A stretch of DNA of 64,000 nucleotides, taken from positions 89,448-153,447 of the forward strand of contig JAJZAQ010000001.1 in the NCBI GenBank assembly GCA_021799355.1, given 5' to 3'. Made by a program: the position numbers and the translations under genes. The first letter of the stretch is position 1; each line of letters opens with the position of its first letter. The notes below the pieces were generated by a model. It worked only from the letters and a program-made list of their open reading frames with translations, was not told the DNA's origin and searched no databases. The stretch is from Pseudomonadota bacterium. GTDB lineage: Bacteria > Pseudomonadota > Gammaproteobacteria > Burkholderiales > Burkholderiaceae_C. Of the stretch, positions 40,441 through 50,011 are shown one piece after another.

Positions 40441-40800
40441 ATGACTTCGACCCCGATGCATGACCGGTTGCGCGAAATCGAATCGCTGCTGTCCACGCTC
40501 GGCAAAAGCCATCCGAATGAAGTGCAGGCCTTCATGAACTTCATGGGCAAGGCCGAATCGGGGCCGGCGTTGTCGTCCAAGCAAAAAGAGCTGATCAACG
40601 TGGCGCTGTCGGTCGCTGCGCAGTGCGAATGGTGTATCGCGTTTCACGTCAAGCAGGCCGCGCAGGCCGGCGCCCGGCGTGACGAATTGATCGAAGCCGG
40701 CTTTCTTGCCGTGCTCATGCACGGCGGCCCGGCGATGATGTATCTGACCCCGCTGCTGCAGGCGATCGACGAATTCGTCGCCGCGTCCGCCGGGGCCTGA
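40441..40800 (+). CDS. carboxymuconolactone decarboxylase / AhpD-like protein
   Basis: LSSKQKELINVALSVAAQCEWCIAFHVKQAAQAGARRDELIEAG; CxxC + H motif. Confidence 0.88.
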   Translation: MTSTPMHDRLREIESLLSTLGKSHPNEVQAFMNFMGKAESGPALSSKQKELINVALSVAAQCEWCIAFHVKQAAQAGARRDELIEAGFLAVLMHGGPAMMYLTPLLQAIDEFVAASAGA

Positions 40801-40828
40801 AGGGCACGGTGAGAGCTGGAACGCTTGC

Positions 40829-41122
40829 ATGAAAGACAGAACACCGCCGCTGTCGCCGGAAAAAATGCGCGCGTTCGACGAGTTCATCTGGCGGGCGATG
40901 GGCCGGCTCGATGGCGCGCAGTGGCACGATCTGCTCGATGCGCAAACCGAACTCGGCAAGGCCGCGCGGGCGTACTACGAGGAACTCGCCGAGGGCCGGC
41001 ACTGGAACGAAATGGCCGATTACCTGGCTCCTCTGGGCAGCGACGCGCTGCCCGAGCGGCTGCCCGAGCAGCCGCCGCTGCAACCACCGCTGCAACCTTC
41101 TGACCTCGAACCCGGAGACTGA
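40829..41122 (+). CDS. hypothetical protein, Pro/Gln-rich C-terminus
   Basis: 97-aa ORF between co-directional genes ending 3 nt before ppk2; tail LPERLPEQPPLQPPLQPSDLEPGD. Confidence 0.6.
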   Translation: MKDRTPPLSPEKMRAFDEFIWRAMGRLDGAQWHDLLDAQTELGKAARAYYEELAEGRHWNEMADYLAPLGSDALPERLPEQPPLQPPLQPSDLEPGD

Positions 41123-41124
41123 AG

Positions 41125-41919
41125 ATGGCGAAAGCGCCGCACCCCCCAACGCTGCAGACCGGTGAGGACCGGGATTACCGCAAGACCCTGCGCTTGCTGC
41201 AGATCGAGCTGGTGAAATTCCAGAAACACCTCATCGCCCAGGGGGACCGCATCCTCATCCTGCTCGAGGGCCGCGACAGCGCGGGCAAGGATGGGGCGAT
41301 CAAGCGCATCATCGAGCACCTTTCCCCGCGTGACACGCGGGTGGTGGCGCTGAACAAACCGTCCACGCGCGACCAGTCCGAGTGGTATTTCCAGCGCTAT
41401 GTGCCGCACCTGCCGGCTGCAGAGGAATTCGTCCTGTTCAACCGCAGCTGGTACAACCGCGCCGGGGTCGAATGGGTCATGGGTTTTTGCACCGAAGCGC
41501 AGTATGAAGAGTTCATGGAGACGGTGACGGTGTTCGAGCAAATGCTGGTGCGCTCGGGCATCCAGCTGTTCAAGTATTACCTCGACATCGACAAGGCCGA
41601 GCAGAAGCGCCGGCTGAAAAACCGTCTGACCGATCCGCTCAAGCAGTGGAAAATGAGCCCGATCGACGCCGCGGCGCAAAAACACTGGAAAGACTACTCG
41701 GTGGCGCGCAACGCGATGTTTGCCCGTACCCATACGCCCGTGGCGCCGTGGACCATCGTCCGCGCCAACGACAAAAAACGCGCCAGGATCAACCTGATCA
41801 TGGATTTGCTTTCCCGGCTCGACTACGAGGACAAAGATCATTCCCTGCTCTGCCCAGACCCGGAGGTGGTGTTCAACTACACCCACGACGCGGTGGCCCA
41901 GGGACGTGTGGCGGCCTGA
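41125..41919 (+). CDS. ppk2: polyphosphate kinase 2
   Basis: ILLEGRDSAGKDGAIKRIIEHLSPRDTRVVALNKPSTRDQSEWYFQRYVPHLPAAEEFVLFNRSWYNRAGVEWVMGF. Confidence 0.96.
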   Translation: MAKAPHPPTLQTGEDRDYRKTLRLLQIELVKFQKHLIAQGDRILILLEGRDSAGKDGAIKRIIEHLSPRDTRVVALNKPSTRDQSEWYFQRYVPHLPAAEEFVLFNRSWYNRAGVEWVMGFCTEAQYEEFMETVTVFEQMLVRSGIQLFKYYLDIDKAEQKRRLKNRLTDPLKQWKMSPIDAAAQKHWKDYSVARNAMFARTHTPVAPWTIVRANDKKRARINLIMDLLSRLDYEDKDHSLLCPDPEVVFNYTHDAVAQGRVAA

Positions 41920-41950
41920 CTGTATGTAACCTGTAATCGGGGACGCGCGC

Positions 41951-43468
41951 ATGACTGCAGCCACCGAGGCCCCCACTGGCGATGCGCCGTCTGCAGTCCA
42001 TCCGGATCATGCACAGATCATCACGCTGCTCGATGGCGCGCCGCTGCATCTGCCGCACTACCTGGCCTGGGGGCTGTCGAGCGGCGGCACGCTGCTCGAC
42101 GGCCTGTCGGTGTTCATGCTCGGCATGGCGATTCCGCTGCTGGGCGTCGATCTGGGTTTGACACCGCTGCAAACCGGTCTGCTCGGCGCCGCACTGGTGG
42201 CCGGGGCGATTGCCGGCGCGGCCGTCGGCGGCCGCATGGCCGACCGGCTGGGACGCAAGAGCGTGTTCCTGCTGGACATGCTGCTGCTGGCGGTAGCCGC
42301 CGGTGCCAGCGCGCTGAGCTGGAACGCATGGGGCCTGGTGGCGGCGCAGCTCGCCGTGGGTGTTGCCGTGGGGATGGACTTTCCCGTCAGTGGCAGCTAC
42401 GTGGCCGAATGCATGCCGCACAACCGGCGCAGCCAGATGATGGTCGCCACCATCGCCTGCCAGTCCATCGGTCTGCTCGTCGCTGCCCTGCTGTGCATGG
42501 CGCTGCTGCATCTGGCCGCTGACATCGGCGTATGGCGCTGGTTTTTTGCCAGCGAGGCGGTCGTCGCCGTGCTGTTCCTGCTCGGGCGGCTGAACATGCC
42601 AGAAAGCCCGCGCTGGCTCATGGGGCAGGGGCGCAATCTGGAAGCCGTGCACATGCTGGGCCGTTTCGTCCCGGCCGACCGGCGGCTGCTCGACCGCATG
42701 GCCGCGCGCCTTGGATCGACGGTGCATTTCGTCGCGCGCGTGCCGCAGAGCGGCAAACCGATCGGCTATGCCACCCTGTTTCATCCGGCGTATGTGCGCA
42801 GCACGCTGCTGAGCACGGTGCCGTGGTTCCTGATGGACATCGCCACATATGGCGTGGGGCTGTTCACTGCCGTGCTGCTGGCCGAACTGCACGTCTCGGG
42901 CAACGGTCTGCCGCTGGTGTCGCAAGTCGCCGCGCTGGCCCGCGGCACGGGATTGATCGATGTGTTTCTGGTGCTCGGGTTCGTCATCGGCATCTGGACC
43001 GTCAGCCGCTTCGGCAGGATCCGCATGCAGCTCATCGGCTTTGCCGGCATGGCGGTCGGCATGGCCCTGCTCTGGCTGAGCGCCGTACAGCCCGGAGGTG
43101 CCGCGTCGCACGTGCTGTGGGTGTTCGGTGGTTTTGTCGTGTTCAACCTGTTCATGAACATGGGGCCCAACAGCACGACGTACATTCTGCCGACCGAGCT
43201 CTATCCCACGCAGCTGCGTGCCACCGGGGCAGGGTTTGCCGCTGCGGTGGCCAAAGTCGGCGCCACGCTGGGGGTGTTCGCCCTGCCACTGGTCAAGGCA
43301 GAGCTGGGAGTGCCCGCGGTGCTGGCGATCACTGCGGGCATCAGTGTGCTGGGTCTGCTGGCGACCTGGGCGTTTGGCATGTACGGGCACGGCCTGACGC
43401 TGGAACAGCATCAAACGCAGCTGTTGCCCACCCGTCCGCCCAGATCCGCGGCGGTGGCAAACACGTAA
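41951..43468 (+). CDS. MFS transporter
   Basis: 12-TM pattern; GGRMADRLGRKSVFLLDMLLLAV and PTELYPTQLRATGAGFAAAVAKVGA (sugar/acid symporter-like motifs). Confidence 0.88.
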   Translation: MTAATEAPTGDAPSAVHPDHAQIITLLDGAPLHLPHYLAWGLSSGGTLLDGLSVFMLGMAIPLLGVDLGLTPLQTGLLGAALVAGAIAGAAVGGRMADRLGRKSVFLLDMLLLAVAAGASALSWNAWGLVAAQLAVGVAVGMDFPVSGSYVAECMPHNRRSQMMVATIACQSIGLLVAALLCMALLHLAADIGVWRWFFASEAVVAVLFLLGRLNMPESPRWLMGQGRNLEAVHMLGRFVPADRRLLDRMAARLGSTVHFVARVPQSGKPIGYATLFHPAYVRSTLLSTVPWFLMDIATYGVGLFTAVLLAELHVSGNGLPLVSQVAALARGTGLIDVFLVLGFVIGIWTVSRFGRIRMQLIGFAGMAVGMALLWLSAVQPGGAASHVLWVFGGFVVFNLFMNMGPNSTTYILPTELYPTQLRATGAGFAAAVAKVGATLGVFALPLVKAELGVPAVLAITAGISVLGLLATWAFGMYGHGLTLEQHQTQLLPTRPPRSAAVANT

Positions 43469-43477
43469 TCCCACGTC

Positions 43478-45979
43478 ATGGCAGAAGACAATACACCGTC
43501 GGTGGATGCGAAGACGGCGGCGGGGCTGCCGGCGCAGGACCTGCTGCACCTGCTGCGCAGCCAGCCGCAGGGCCTGACGCAGGCGGAGGCCGCTGGGCGG
43601 CTGGCGCAAAGCGGCCCCAACAGCCTGCCGGAGCCCCACGCCGGACTGCTGCAGCCCATGGCGCGCTACTTCTGGGGGCCGATTCCGTGGATGATCGAAA
43701 CCGCGGCGCTGCTGTCGGCCATCGTGCGGCATTGGCCCGATCTGGTCATCATCGTGCTCTTGCTGCTGTTCAACGCAGCCATCGGTTTCTGGCAGGAGCA
43801 CAAGGCCAACAGCGCCTTGGGCGCGCTCAAACAGCAGCTCGCGCTCCAGTGCCGCGTCAAGCGCGACGGGCAATGGGGCACGCGCGACGCGGCGCAACTC
43901 GTCGATGGGGACATCGTGCGCGTGCGCCTGGGCGACATCGTTCCGGCAGACATCAAATTGCTCGATGGTGAGTATCTCAGCGTCGATCAATCCGCGCTGA
44001 CCGGTGAATCGCTGCCCGTCAGCCGCAAGCCGGGCGACGTGGTGTTTTCCGGCTCGATCGTCCGCCAGGGCGACATGACCGGGGTGGTGTATGCCACCGG
44101 TATCCGCACCTACCTCGGACAGACGGCGCAACTGGTGCAAAAAGCCGGGGCCGCGTCGCACTTTCAGCGCGCTGTGCTCAATCTCGGCGACTTCCTCATC
44201 GTCATCAGCCTGACACTGGTGGCGGTGCTGCTGCTGGTCGAACTGCAGCGCGGGCAGGCATGGATCGACCTGCTGCAGTTTGCGCTCATTCTCACCGTGG
44301 CATCGATTCCGGTGGCGTTGCCCGCAGTGCTGTCGGTGACCATGGCGCTTGGTGCGCTGGCCTTGTCCAGGCAAAAGGCCATCGTGGCCAAACTCGAATC
44401 CATTGAGGAACTGGCGGCAGTCGATGTGTTGTGCACGGACAAAACCGGCACGTTGACGCAAAACAGGCTCACCCTGGGCGACACGCTGCCGCTGGCGGCG
44501 GCCGATGCCGCGACGCTGACCTTGCACGCGGCTTTGGCCAGCCAGGGTGGCAGCGGCGATGCCATCGACCAGGCGGTCTACGCCGCCGTGCCCGGCCAGG
44601 CCTTGCCAGCGGGTTTCACCGCTCTCGGATTCACCCCGTTCGACCCGGTGAGCAAACGCAGCGAAGGCCGGTGGCGCGACGCGCAAGGCGTGCAGCTCGC
44701 TGTGACCAAAGGGGCGCCGCAAGTCATTGTCGATTTGTGCGCACCCGATGCGCAAACGCGGCGCAGGGCGCAGGATTGGATCGATGCGCAGGCCGCCCGG
44801 GGGCTGCGCACTCTGGCGGTGGCGAGCAGGACGGGCGAAGGCGCATGGAGGCTCGACGGACTGCTGGCGCTGTTCGACCCGCCGCGGGCCGACTCCAGAC
44901 ACACCATCGCCGCGGCCCGCGATCATGGACTGGCGGTGAAAATGATCACCGGCGACAACGTGGCGATCGCTCGTGAAATCAGCGGCCAACTGGGCATCGG
45001 CACGCGCATCGTGGCCGCCTCAGACGTGTTTGCCATGGACGCGCAAACCCCCGGGGTGAGCCTGGCCGAGAAGGTGGACGCCGCCGACGGTTTCGCCGAA
45101 GTCTTCCCGCAGCACAAATACGGCATCGTCAAAGCCTTGCAGGACGCCGGGCACCGCGTGGCCATGACCGGTGACGGCGTCAACGACGCGCCGGCGCTCA
45201 AGCAGGCCGACGTCGGCATTGCCGTGTCGGGCGCAAGCGATGCGGCACGCGCTGCGGCGGCGCTGATCCTGACCGCCCCGGGTTTGTCGACCATCGTCAA
45301 CGCGGTGGACGAATCGCGGCGGATTTTCGAGCGCATGAACAGTTACGCGATTTACCGCGTCACCGAAACCATCCGCATCATGGTGTTCGTCGTCGCCGCC
45401 ATGTTGATTGACGACATCTATCCAATCACTGCGGTGATGATCATTTTGCTGGCGTTTTTCAACGACGTGCCGATCATGACCATCGCCTACGACCGCACCG
45501 CCGTCGACCCGCAGCCGGTGCGCTGGGACATGCGCCGCATCGTCACCGTATCGATGGTGCTCGGTCTCATCGGTGTGGGCGAAACCTTGGGGCTGCTGTG
45601 GTACGCGCACGATGTGCTGGCGCTGGACATCGGCAGCATCCAGACCTTCGTTTTTCTCAAGCTTGCCGTGTCCGGCCATCTGACCCTGTTCGTCGCACGC
45701 AGCAAACAGGCTTTTTGGCAAAAGCCCTGGCCGGCGCCGGCGCTGCTGTGGTCTGCCGTGGTCACCAAGCTGCTGGCGACACTGTTCGTGTTGTTTCCGT
45801 TTGGCCTGATCGCCCCCATCGGCTGGAAAGCGGTGGTTGCCATCTGGGCGTATTGCGTGTTCTGGGCATTCGTCGAAGACCGGGCGAAACTTGCGGTCTA
45901 CCGTCGCCTGCAGCATGACACGCCGCGGCACCGGGATTTTGTGCAGTTGCTCAAGCAGCGCACGTTCAACCCCAGATGA
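43478..45979 (+). CDS. plasma-membrane H+-ATPase-type P-type ATPase
   Basis: LTGESLPVSRKPGD, CTDKTGTLTQNRL, MTGDGVNDAPALKQADVGIAVSGASDAAR; type III topology. Confidence 0.92.
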   Translation: MAEDNTPSVDAKTAAGLPAQDLLHLLRSQPQGLTQAEAAGRLAQSGPNSLPEPHAGLLQPMARYFWGPIPWMIETAALLSAIVRHWPDLVIIVLLLLFNAAIGFWQEHKANSALGALKQQLALQCRVKRDGQWGTRDAAQLVDGDIVRVRLGDIVPADIKLLDGEYLSVDQSALTGESLPVSRKPGDVVFSGSIVRQGDMTGVVYATGIRTYLGQTAQLVQKAGAASHFQRAVLNLGDFLIVISLTLVAVLLLVELQRGQAWIDLLQFALILTVASIPVALPAVLSVTMALGALALSRQKAIVAKLESIEELAAVDVLCTDKTGTLTQNRLTLGDTLPLAAADAATLTLHAALASQGGSGDAIDQAVYAAVPGQALPAGFTALGFTPFDPVSKRSEGRWRDAQGVQLAVTKGAPQVIVDLCAPDAQTRRRAQDWIDAQAARGLRTLAVASRTGEGAWRLDGLLALFDPPRADSRHTIAAARDHGLAVKMITGDNVAIAREISGQLGIGTRIVAASDVFAMDAQTPGVSLAEKVDAADGFAEVFPQHKYGIVKALQDAGHRVAMTGDGVNDAPALKQADVGIAVSGASDAARAAAALILTAPGLSTIVNAVDESRRIFERMNSYAIYRVTETIRIMVFVVAAMLIDDIYPITAVMIILLAFFNDVPIMTIAYDRTAVDPQPVRWDMRRIVTVSMVLGLIGVGETLGLLWYAHDVLALDIGSIQTFVFLKLAVSGHLTLFVARSKQAFWQKPWPAPALLWSAVVTKLLATLFVLFPFGLIAPIGWKAVVAIWAYCVFWAFVEDRAKLAVYRRLQHDTPRHRDFVQLLKQRTFNPR

Positions 45980-46041
45980 AGGGCAGCACGTTGGGCAGTT
46001 CGGGGCATTGCCAGGTTTTCACTGAAACAAGGAGGTTCGTC

Positions 46042-46428
46042 ATGGTGCATCGTCATGCCGTCGTCTGGGTCGATCATTCGCAGGCCCGCGTGCTGTTCAT
46101 CGATCCGGAAGACATCGAGAGGTCCATCATCCTGCCCAAGGAGCACCCCCATCTGCATGTCATGAGCGGCCAGATCGGCAGCGGCAGGGCAGCCGAAGAT
46201 CAGCACTACTACCACGCCGTGGCGCGCGCGCTGTCAGGCGTTGCCGAGGTGCTGATCACCGGTCCGGGGCAGGCCAAGCTCATGCTGTTCAAACACCTGC
46301 AGCAGCACGACCCTGCGGTCGCGCAACATGTGCTGGGCATCGAGTCGGCCGACCATCCGACAGACGCGCAACTCGTCGCTCATGCACGGCATTACTTCAG
46401 GGCCAAAGACCAAATGCTCGGCGTTTGA
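46042..46428 (+). CDS. eRF1-domain-like 'translational machinery' protein of unknown function
   Basis: HRHAVVWVDHSQARVLFIDPEDIE ... YYHAVARALSGVAEVLITGPGQAKLMLFKHLQQHDPAVAQHVLGIESADHPTDAQLVAHARHYF. Confidence 0.7.
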   Translation: MVHRHAVVWVDHSQARVLFIDPEDIERSIILPKEHPHLHVMSGQIGSGRAAEDQHYYHAVARALSGVAEVLITGPGQAKLMLFKHLQQHDPAVAQHVLGIESADHPTDAQLVAHARHYFRAKDQMLGV

Positions 46429-46475
46429 TCGATCCGGTCGTCTCACCGCTCTTCACTTTCAAGGCGTTTCCCATC

Positions 46476-46925
46476 ATGTCCACTTACAAAAAAATTCTGG
46501 TTCCTCTGGACGCCAGCCGCACGGCGCAATTCGCTGCGGCGCAGGCCACGACACTGGCGCAAGACCAAGCCGCGGCGATCCGTTTCATCACCGTGATCGA
46601 GTCCAACGGGCTGCTTGCCGCGACCCCGGAGCTGCTCGGCGTGATCGGCAGCGATGCGCGCCTGCTGCTCGATACATGGGTCAACAAGGCGCAAGCCCCC
46701 GGCATGGACGTCAGTTCCGCGGTGGTCGAAACCTCTCAGGCACACCCCCGCGTGGCCGATGCCATTCTGTCCGAGGCGCGGCGCTGGGGCGCCGACCTCA
46801 TCGTCATCGGCAGCCACGGCCGCAGCGGCGTGCGCCGCATGATCTTGGGCAGTGTGGCCGAAAGCGTGGCGCAGGGCAGCACCATCCCGGTGCTCATCGT
46901 CCACCCCAACGACCACGCCACCTGA
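46476..46925 (+). CDS. universal stress protein (UspA family)
   Basis: MSTYKKILVPLDASRTAQFAA ... IVIGSHGRSGVRRMILGSVAESVAQGSTIPVLIVHP. Confidence 0.93.
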   Translation: MSTYKKILVPLDASRTAQFAAAQATTLAQDQAAAIRFITVIESNGLLAATPELLGVIGSDARLLLDTWVNKAQAPGMDVSSAVVETSQAHPRVADAILSEARRWGADLIVIGSHGRSGVRRMILGSVAESVAQGSTIPVLIVHPNDHAT

Positions 46926-47045
46926 GCCATTGTCCGTGGCAGACGATGCACGACCCTCGCCGGTCTCCGTCCGGATGAGTGGGGGAAGACATGCGCCGGT
47001 GCCGGAAATCGTTAGCATAGGAGGCTACAGAACCGACACATCTCC

Positions 47046-47813
47046 ATGAAACGCCAACCCATCCCGCCGCAGTTCCGCTCGCATCATCCGCACCCCTGCG
47101 ATGGCCGTCTGCCTCCGGGCCTGCCCGCCGAGCTGCAGCAGCAGGTGACCGAGCTGGCGGCGAGCACGGTGGAACTGAACCGGGGTGAAACACTGGCACA
47201 CAGCGGCACGGCGTTCGATCACCTCTACCTCGTGCTCAGCGGGGCGTTCAAGGCGGTCAAACTCGGCGCCGACGGCGCGTCGCAGATCGTCTGCTTTTAC
47301 GAGCCACGTGAACTCATGGGGCTGAGCGGCTTTTCCCACCGCGTTTACACCACCGATTTGGTCGCGCTCGCGCCGTCGGTGGTTTGCGAGTTCCCGGTGC
47401 AGGCGATCGAATCGGCGGTCAGCCACAACCGGCCCTTGCTCGACGGCCTGCTGGCTGCGGTGTCCGAAAGCCTGGAGCGGGCCGAACTCGACCAATTCAT
47501 CCTCGGCAGTTTGACAGCGCCGCAAAAAATGGCCTGCTTTCTGCTGCACATGCAGGCCAGGCGCCGGCGTTGCGGCGACGACACGCATCACTTCGAACTG
47601 CCGATGACCCGGGAGGAACTCGGTAGCTACCTTGGCCTGACCATGGAGACGATCAGCCGCCTGTTGTCGCACTTGCAGGCCGAAGGCGTGGCGCAGATCG
47701 ACAAACGGCAGGTCCACATCTTGCGCGACGATTTGCTGCACGTCTGGCGAGAAGGCGGGGTGGACCTGCCGATGCCCAGGCGAAAAAAACCGCAGCAGCT
47801 CAAATTTGCCTGA
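47046..47813 (+). CDS. Crp/Fnr-family regulator, FNR-type recognition helix, no N-terminal Fe-S cysteine cluster
   Basis: cNMP-like domain (RGETLAHSGTAFDHLYLVLSGAFKAVK) and HTH MTREELGSYLGLTMETISRLLSHLQ with ExxSR. Confidence 0.9.
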   Translation: MKRQPIPPQFRSHHPHPCDGRLPPGLPAELQQQVTELAASTVELNRGETLAHSGTAFDHLYLVLSGAFKAVKLGADGASQIVCFYEPRELMGLSGFSHRVYTTDLVALAPSVVCEFPVQAIESAVSHNRPLLDGLLAAVSESLERAELDQFILGSLTAPQKMACFLLHMQARRRRCGDDTHHFELPMTREELGSYLGLTMETISRLLSHLQAEGVAQIDKRQVHILRDDLLHVWREGGVDLPMPRRKKPQQLKFA

Positions 47814-47981
47814 TCGGCGTCACAGCAGGGCAAGCCAGGCGTCTGGCCTGCGGGCAGAGCGGGGCGTCGCCTGCCGGCGGCAAGTCCTGCCCACCGTGTT
47901 TTTGCCTGGCCGAACGTGCCAACGCCCGCGCGGGGCGGGCGTTGAGGGTAGGGAGCCAGCAGCAGATCGCTGCCGCCGCGA

Positions 47982-48770
47982 TCACTCGGTGATCTTCGCC
48001 TTGGCGCGCAATTCGTTTTGATATTTGGTGATTTCTTCTCGCTGCAATTCGGCCTGGATTTGCGGCTTGAGTTGATCCAGAGTCGGCGGCTTGGCCGGGC
48101 GGGTGGCGTCGAGTTTGATGACGTGCCAGCCAAACTGGCTCTGTACCGGCGTCTGGGTGTATTCGCCCGGCTTGAGCGCCTCCAGCGCCTTGGCAAACGG
48201 CGCGACGTAGTTGGCCGGGGACGACCAACCCAGATCGCCGCCATTGGCTGCGCTGCCGGTGTCTTTGGAGTATTTTTTCGCCAGTTCGGAGAACTTGGCA
48301 CCTTTTTTCAGTTGCGCAATGATGTCCTGCGCTTCTTTTTCGCTCGGCACCAGAATGTGCTGGGCCTTGTATTCAGTCGTGCCAAACGATTTGACGAACT
48401 CGTCGTACTTGGCCTTGATCTGTGCCTCGGTGACCGGATGTTTCTTTAAGTAAGCCGCCAGCGTTGCATTGGCCAGAATGTTCAAACGGTTGACGACAAT
48501 CTCATCCTCAACTTGTGGAGTTTTGTCTAGACCCTGGCGAGCGGCTTCCTGGGACAGGATTTCCAAATCAATTAGGCGGTTTTTGACAGCATCTTTGATC
48601 TGTGGGGTCACAGGCTGTCCTTGCTGTTTGGCCACATTGCTCGCAATGGAATCGACCAGCGACTGCGGAATCGGTTTGCCATTGACCGTGGCGACGTTTT
48701 GCGCCCAGACAGGGGCGGTGCAGGCGCAGGTCACGAGCGCTGCGGCCAGAATGCGGGGGAGTGTCGGCAT
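47982..48770 (-). CDS. periplasmic parvulin-type peptidyl-prolyl isomerase
   Basis: Signal peptide; YKAQHILVPSEKEAQDIIAQLKKGAKFSELAKKYSKDTGSAANGGDLGW. Confidence 0.94.
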   Translation of the reverse strand: MPTLPRILAAALVTCACTAPVWAQNVATVNGKPIPQSLVDSIASNVAKQQGQPVTPQIKDAVKNRLIDLEILSQEAARQGLDKTPQVEDEIVVNRLNILANATLAAYLKKHPVTEAQIKAKYDEFVKSFGTTEYKAQHILVPSEKEAQDIIAQLKKGAKFSELAKKYSKDTGSAANGGDLGWSSPANYVAPFAKALEALKPGEYTQTPVQSQFGWHVIKLDATRPAKPPTLDQLKPQIQAELQREEITKYQNELRAKAKITE

Positions 48771-48809
48771 GAAATCTTCCAGAAAAGGGGGAACACACTG
48801 CGGAAGCGT

Positions 48810-49121
48810 CTATCGGTCCGGCTCGCTGGCAGACGACAGGCGTTCTCCGGGAGCTTGGCAATCGAGCACCAGGGCGTGAATCTCCTGGCGCAGCATTGAA
48901 GCCAGCGCATCATACACGAGGCGGTGACGCGCCAGCCGCGGCAGACCGGCAAACCGGGCGCTGACGATGCGCACCCGAAAATGGCTGCCCAGCGGGTCGA
49001 ACCCGCCGTGGCCGGCGTGCGACGCAGAATCGTCGATCACCGTCAGGGTTTCGGGCTGCAGCGCGTGTTGCAGACACGCCCGAATCCGCTCGGCGCGCGA
49101 GCCTGGGTTGGTGCGGGTCAA
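48810..49121 (-). CDS. bolA: BolA family protein
   Basis: [29 protein letters not shown]...[35 protein letters not shown] start overlaps the yciB stop. Confidence 0.9.
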   Translation of the reverse strand: MTRTNPGSRAERIRACLQHALQPETLTVIDDSASHAGHGGFDPLGSHFRVRIVSARFAGLPRLARHRLVYDALASMLRQEIHALVLDCQAPGERLSSASEPDR

Positions 49122-49657
49122 GCGTTTTCGTCCAGTCGCAGGTGCCGGGCCAGCAGCAGGGACTGACCGACGACGAACGCCAGCGTCAGCCCGAGACTGC
49201 CGAACAGCTTGAAATCGACCCACAGATTGGTCGACACGCTGTAGGCGATGGCGATGTTGAGAAGGCCCATCAGGCTGAAAAACGCCACCCACGACCAGTT
49301 CACCCGGTGCCAGATGGCATCGGGCAATTGCATTTGCTTGCCCATGAGCGCGCGCATGAGGTTTTTGCCCTGCAGCAATTGCGCCCCGGCAAGAATGGCG
49401 GCGAACAGCCAGTACAGCACTGTGGGTTTCCACTTGATGAAGGTGTCGTTGTGGAACAGCAGGGTCGCGCCGCCGAACACCACCACCACGGCCAGGCTCA
49501 ACCAGAGCATGGGTTCGACTTTGCGGTATTTGATCCAGACCCAGCCGATTTGCGCGAACGTGGCGGCAATGGTCACTGCCGTCGCGGCGTAAATGCCGGA
49601 GAGCTTGAAGGTGATGAAAAACAGAATGATGGGGAAAAAATCGAAGAGCAGCTTCAA
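49118..49657 (-). CDS. yciB: septation protein A / inner membrane protein YciB
   Basis: [28 protein letters not shown] ... [19 protein letters not shown]; likely TTG start at 49657. Confidence 0.92.
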   Translation of the reverse strand: MKLLFDFFPIILFFITFKLSGIYAATAVTIAATFAQIGWVWIKYRKVEPMLWLSLAVVVVFGGATLLFHNDTFIKWKPTVLYWLFAAILAGAQLLQGKNLMRALMGKQMQLPDAIWHRVNWSWVAFFSLMGLLNIAIAYSVSTNLWVDFKLFGSLGLTLAFVVGQSLLLARHLRLDENA

Positions 49658-49848
49658 GGCAGTGGTCCGAAACGACGAATTCGGCAAAAATGGGACAGCG
49701 CCGCTTGATGGGGCAGGGCAGGCAAACGCTGCCGACATAGAGTCGGCAACCGCGGCCGGGTTCGCCGGCAGCGTCAAATTTAACATTGCTGCGGCAGAAG
49801 GCGCTGCTGGCGCAGAACGCAAGCGATACGCTTAAAATTCTGCCCCGG

Positions 49849-49925
49849 CAGCCCGTAGCTCATCTGGATAGAGCACAAACCTTCTAAGTTTGGGGTAACT
49901 GGTTCGAGTCCAGTCGGGCTGGCCA
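49849..49925 (+). tRNA. tRNA-Arg (anticodon TCT)
   Basis: Cloverleaf: acceptor CAGCCCG/CGGGCTG, anticodon stem CAAAC/GTTTG with loop CTTCTAA, T arm ACTGG-TTCGAGT-CCAGT, encoded CCA. Confidence 0.96.
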
Positions 49926-50011
49926 TCCACGATGTCCGGTCTGCCCTGCAGCGGTGCTGCGCGCCGCCTGCTATTCAGGCGACGCGCCCGCCCGGCGCGC
50001 AAAACGCGGTC

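Noticed and set aside
41873-44989. 1038-aa minus-strand ORF opposite MFS and H+-ATPase genes
   Set aside because: Antisense to two clear protein families; His/Arg/Gln-rich composition typical of shadow ORFs in GC-rich DNA.
47930-47953. AACGCCCGC/GCGGGCGTT hairpin after ppiC as an intrinsic terminator
   Set aside because: Good stem but no T-tract on either strand.
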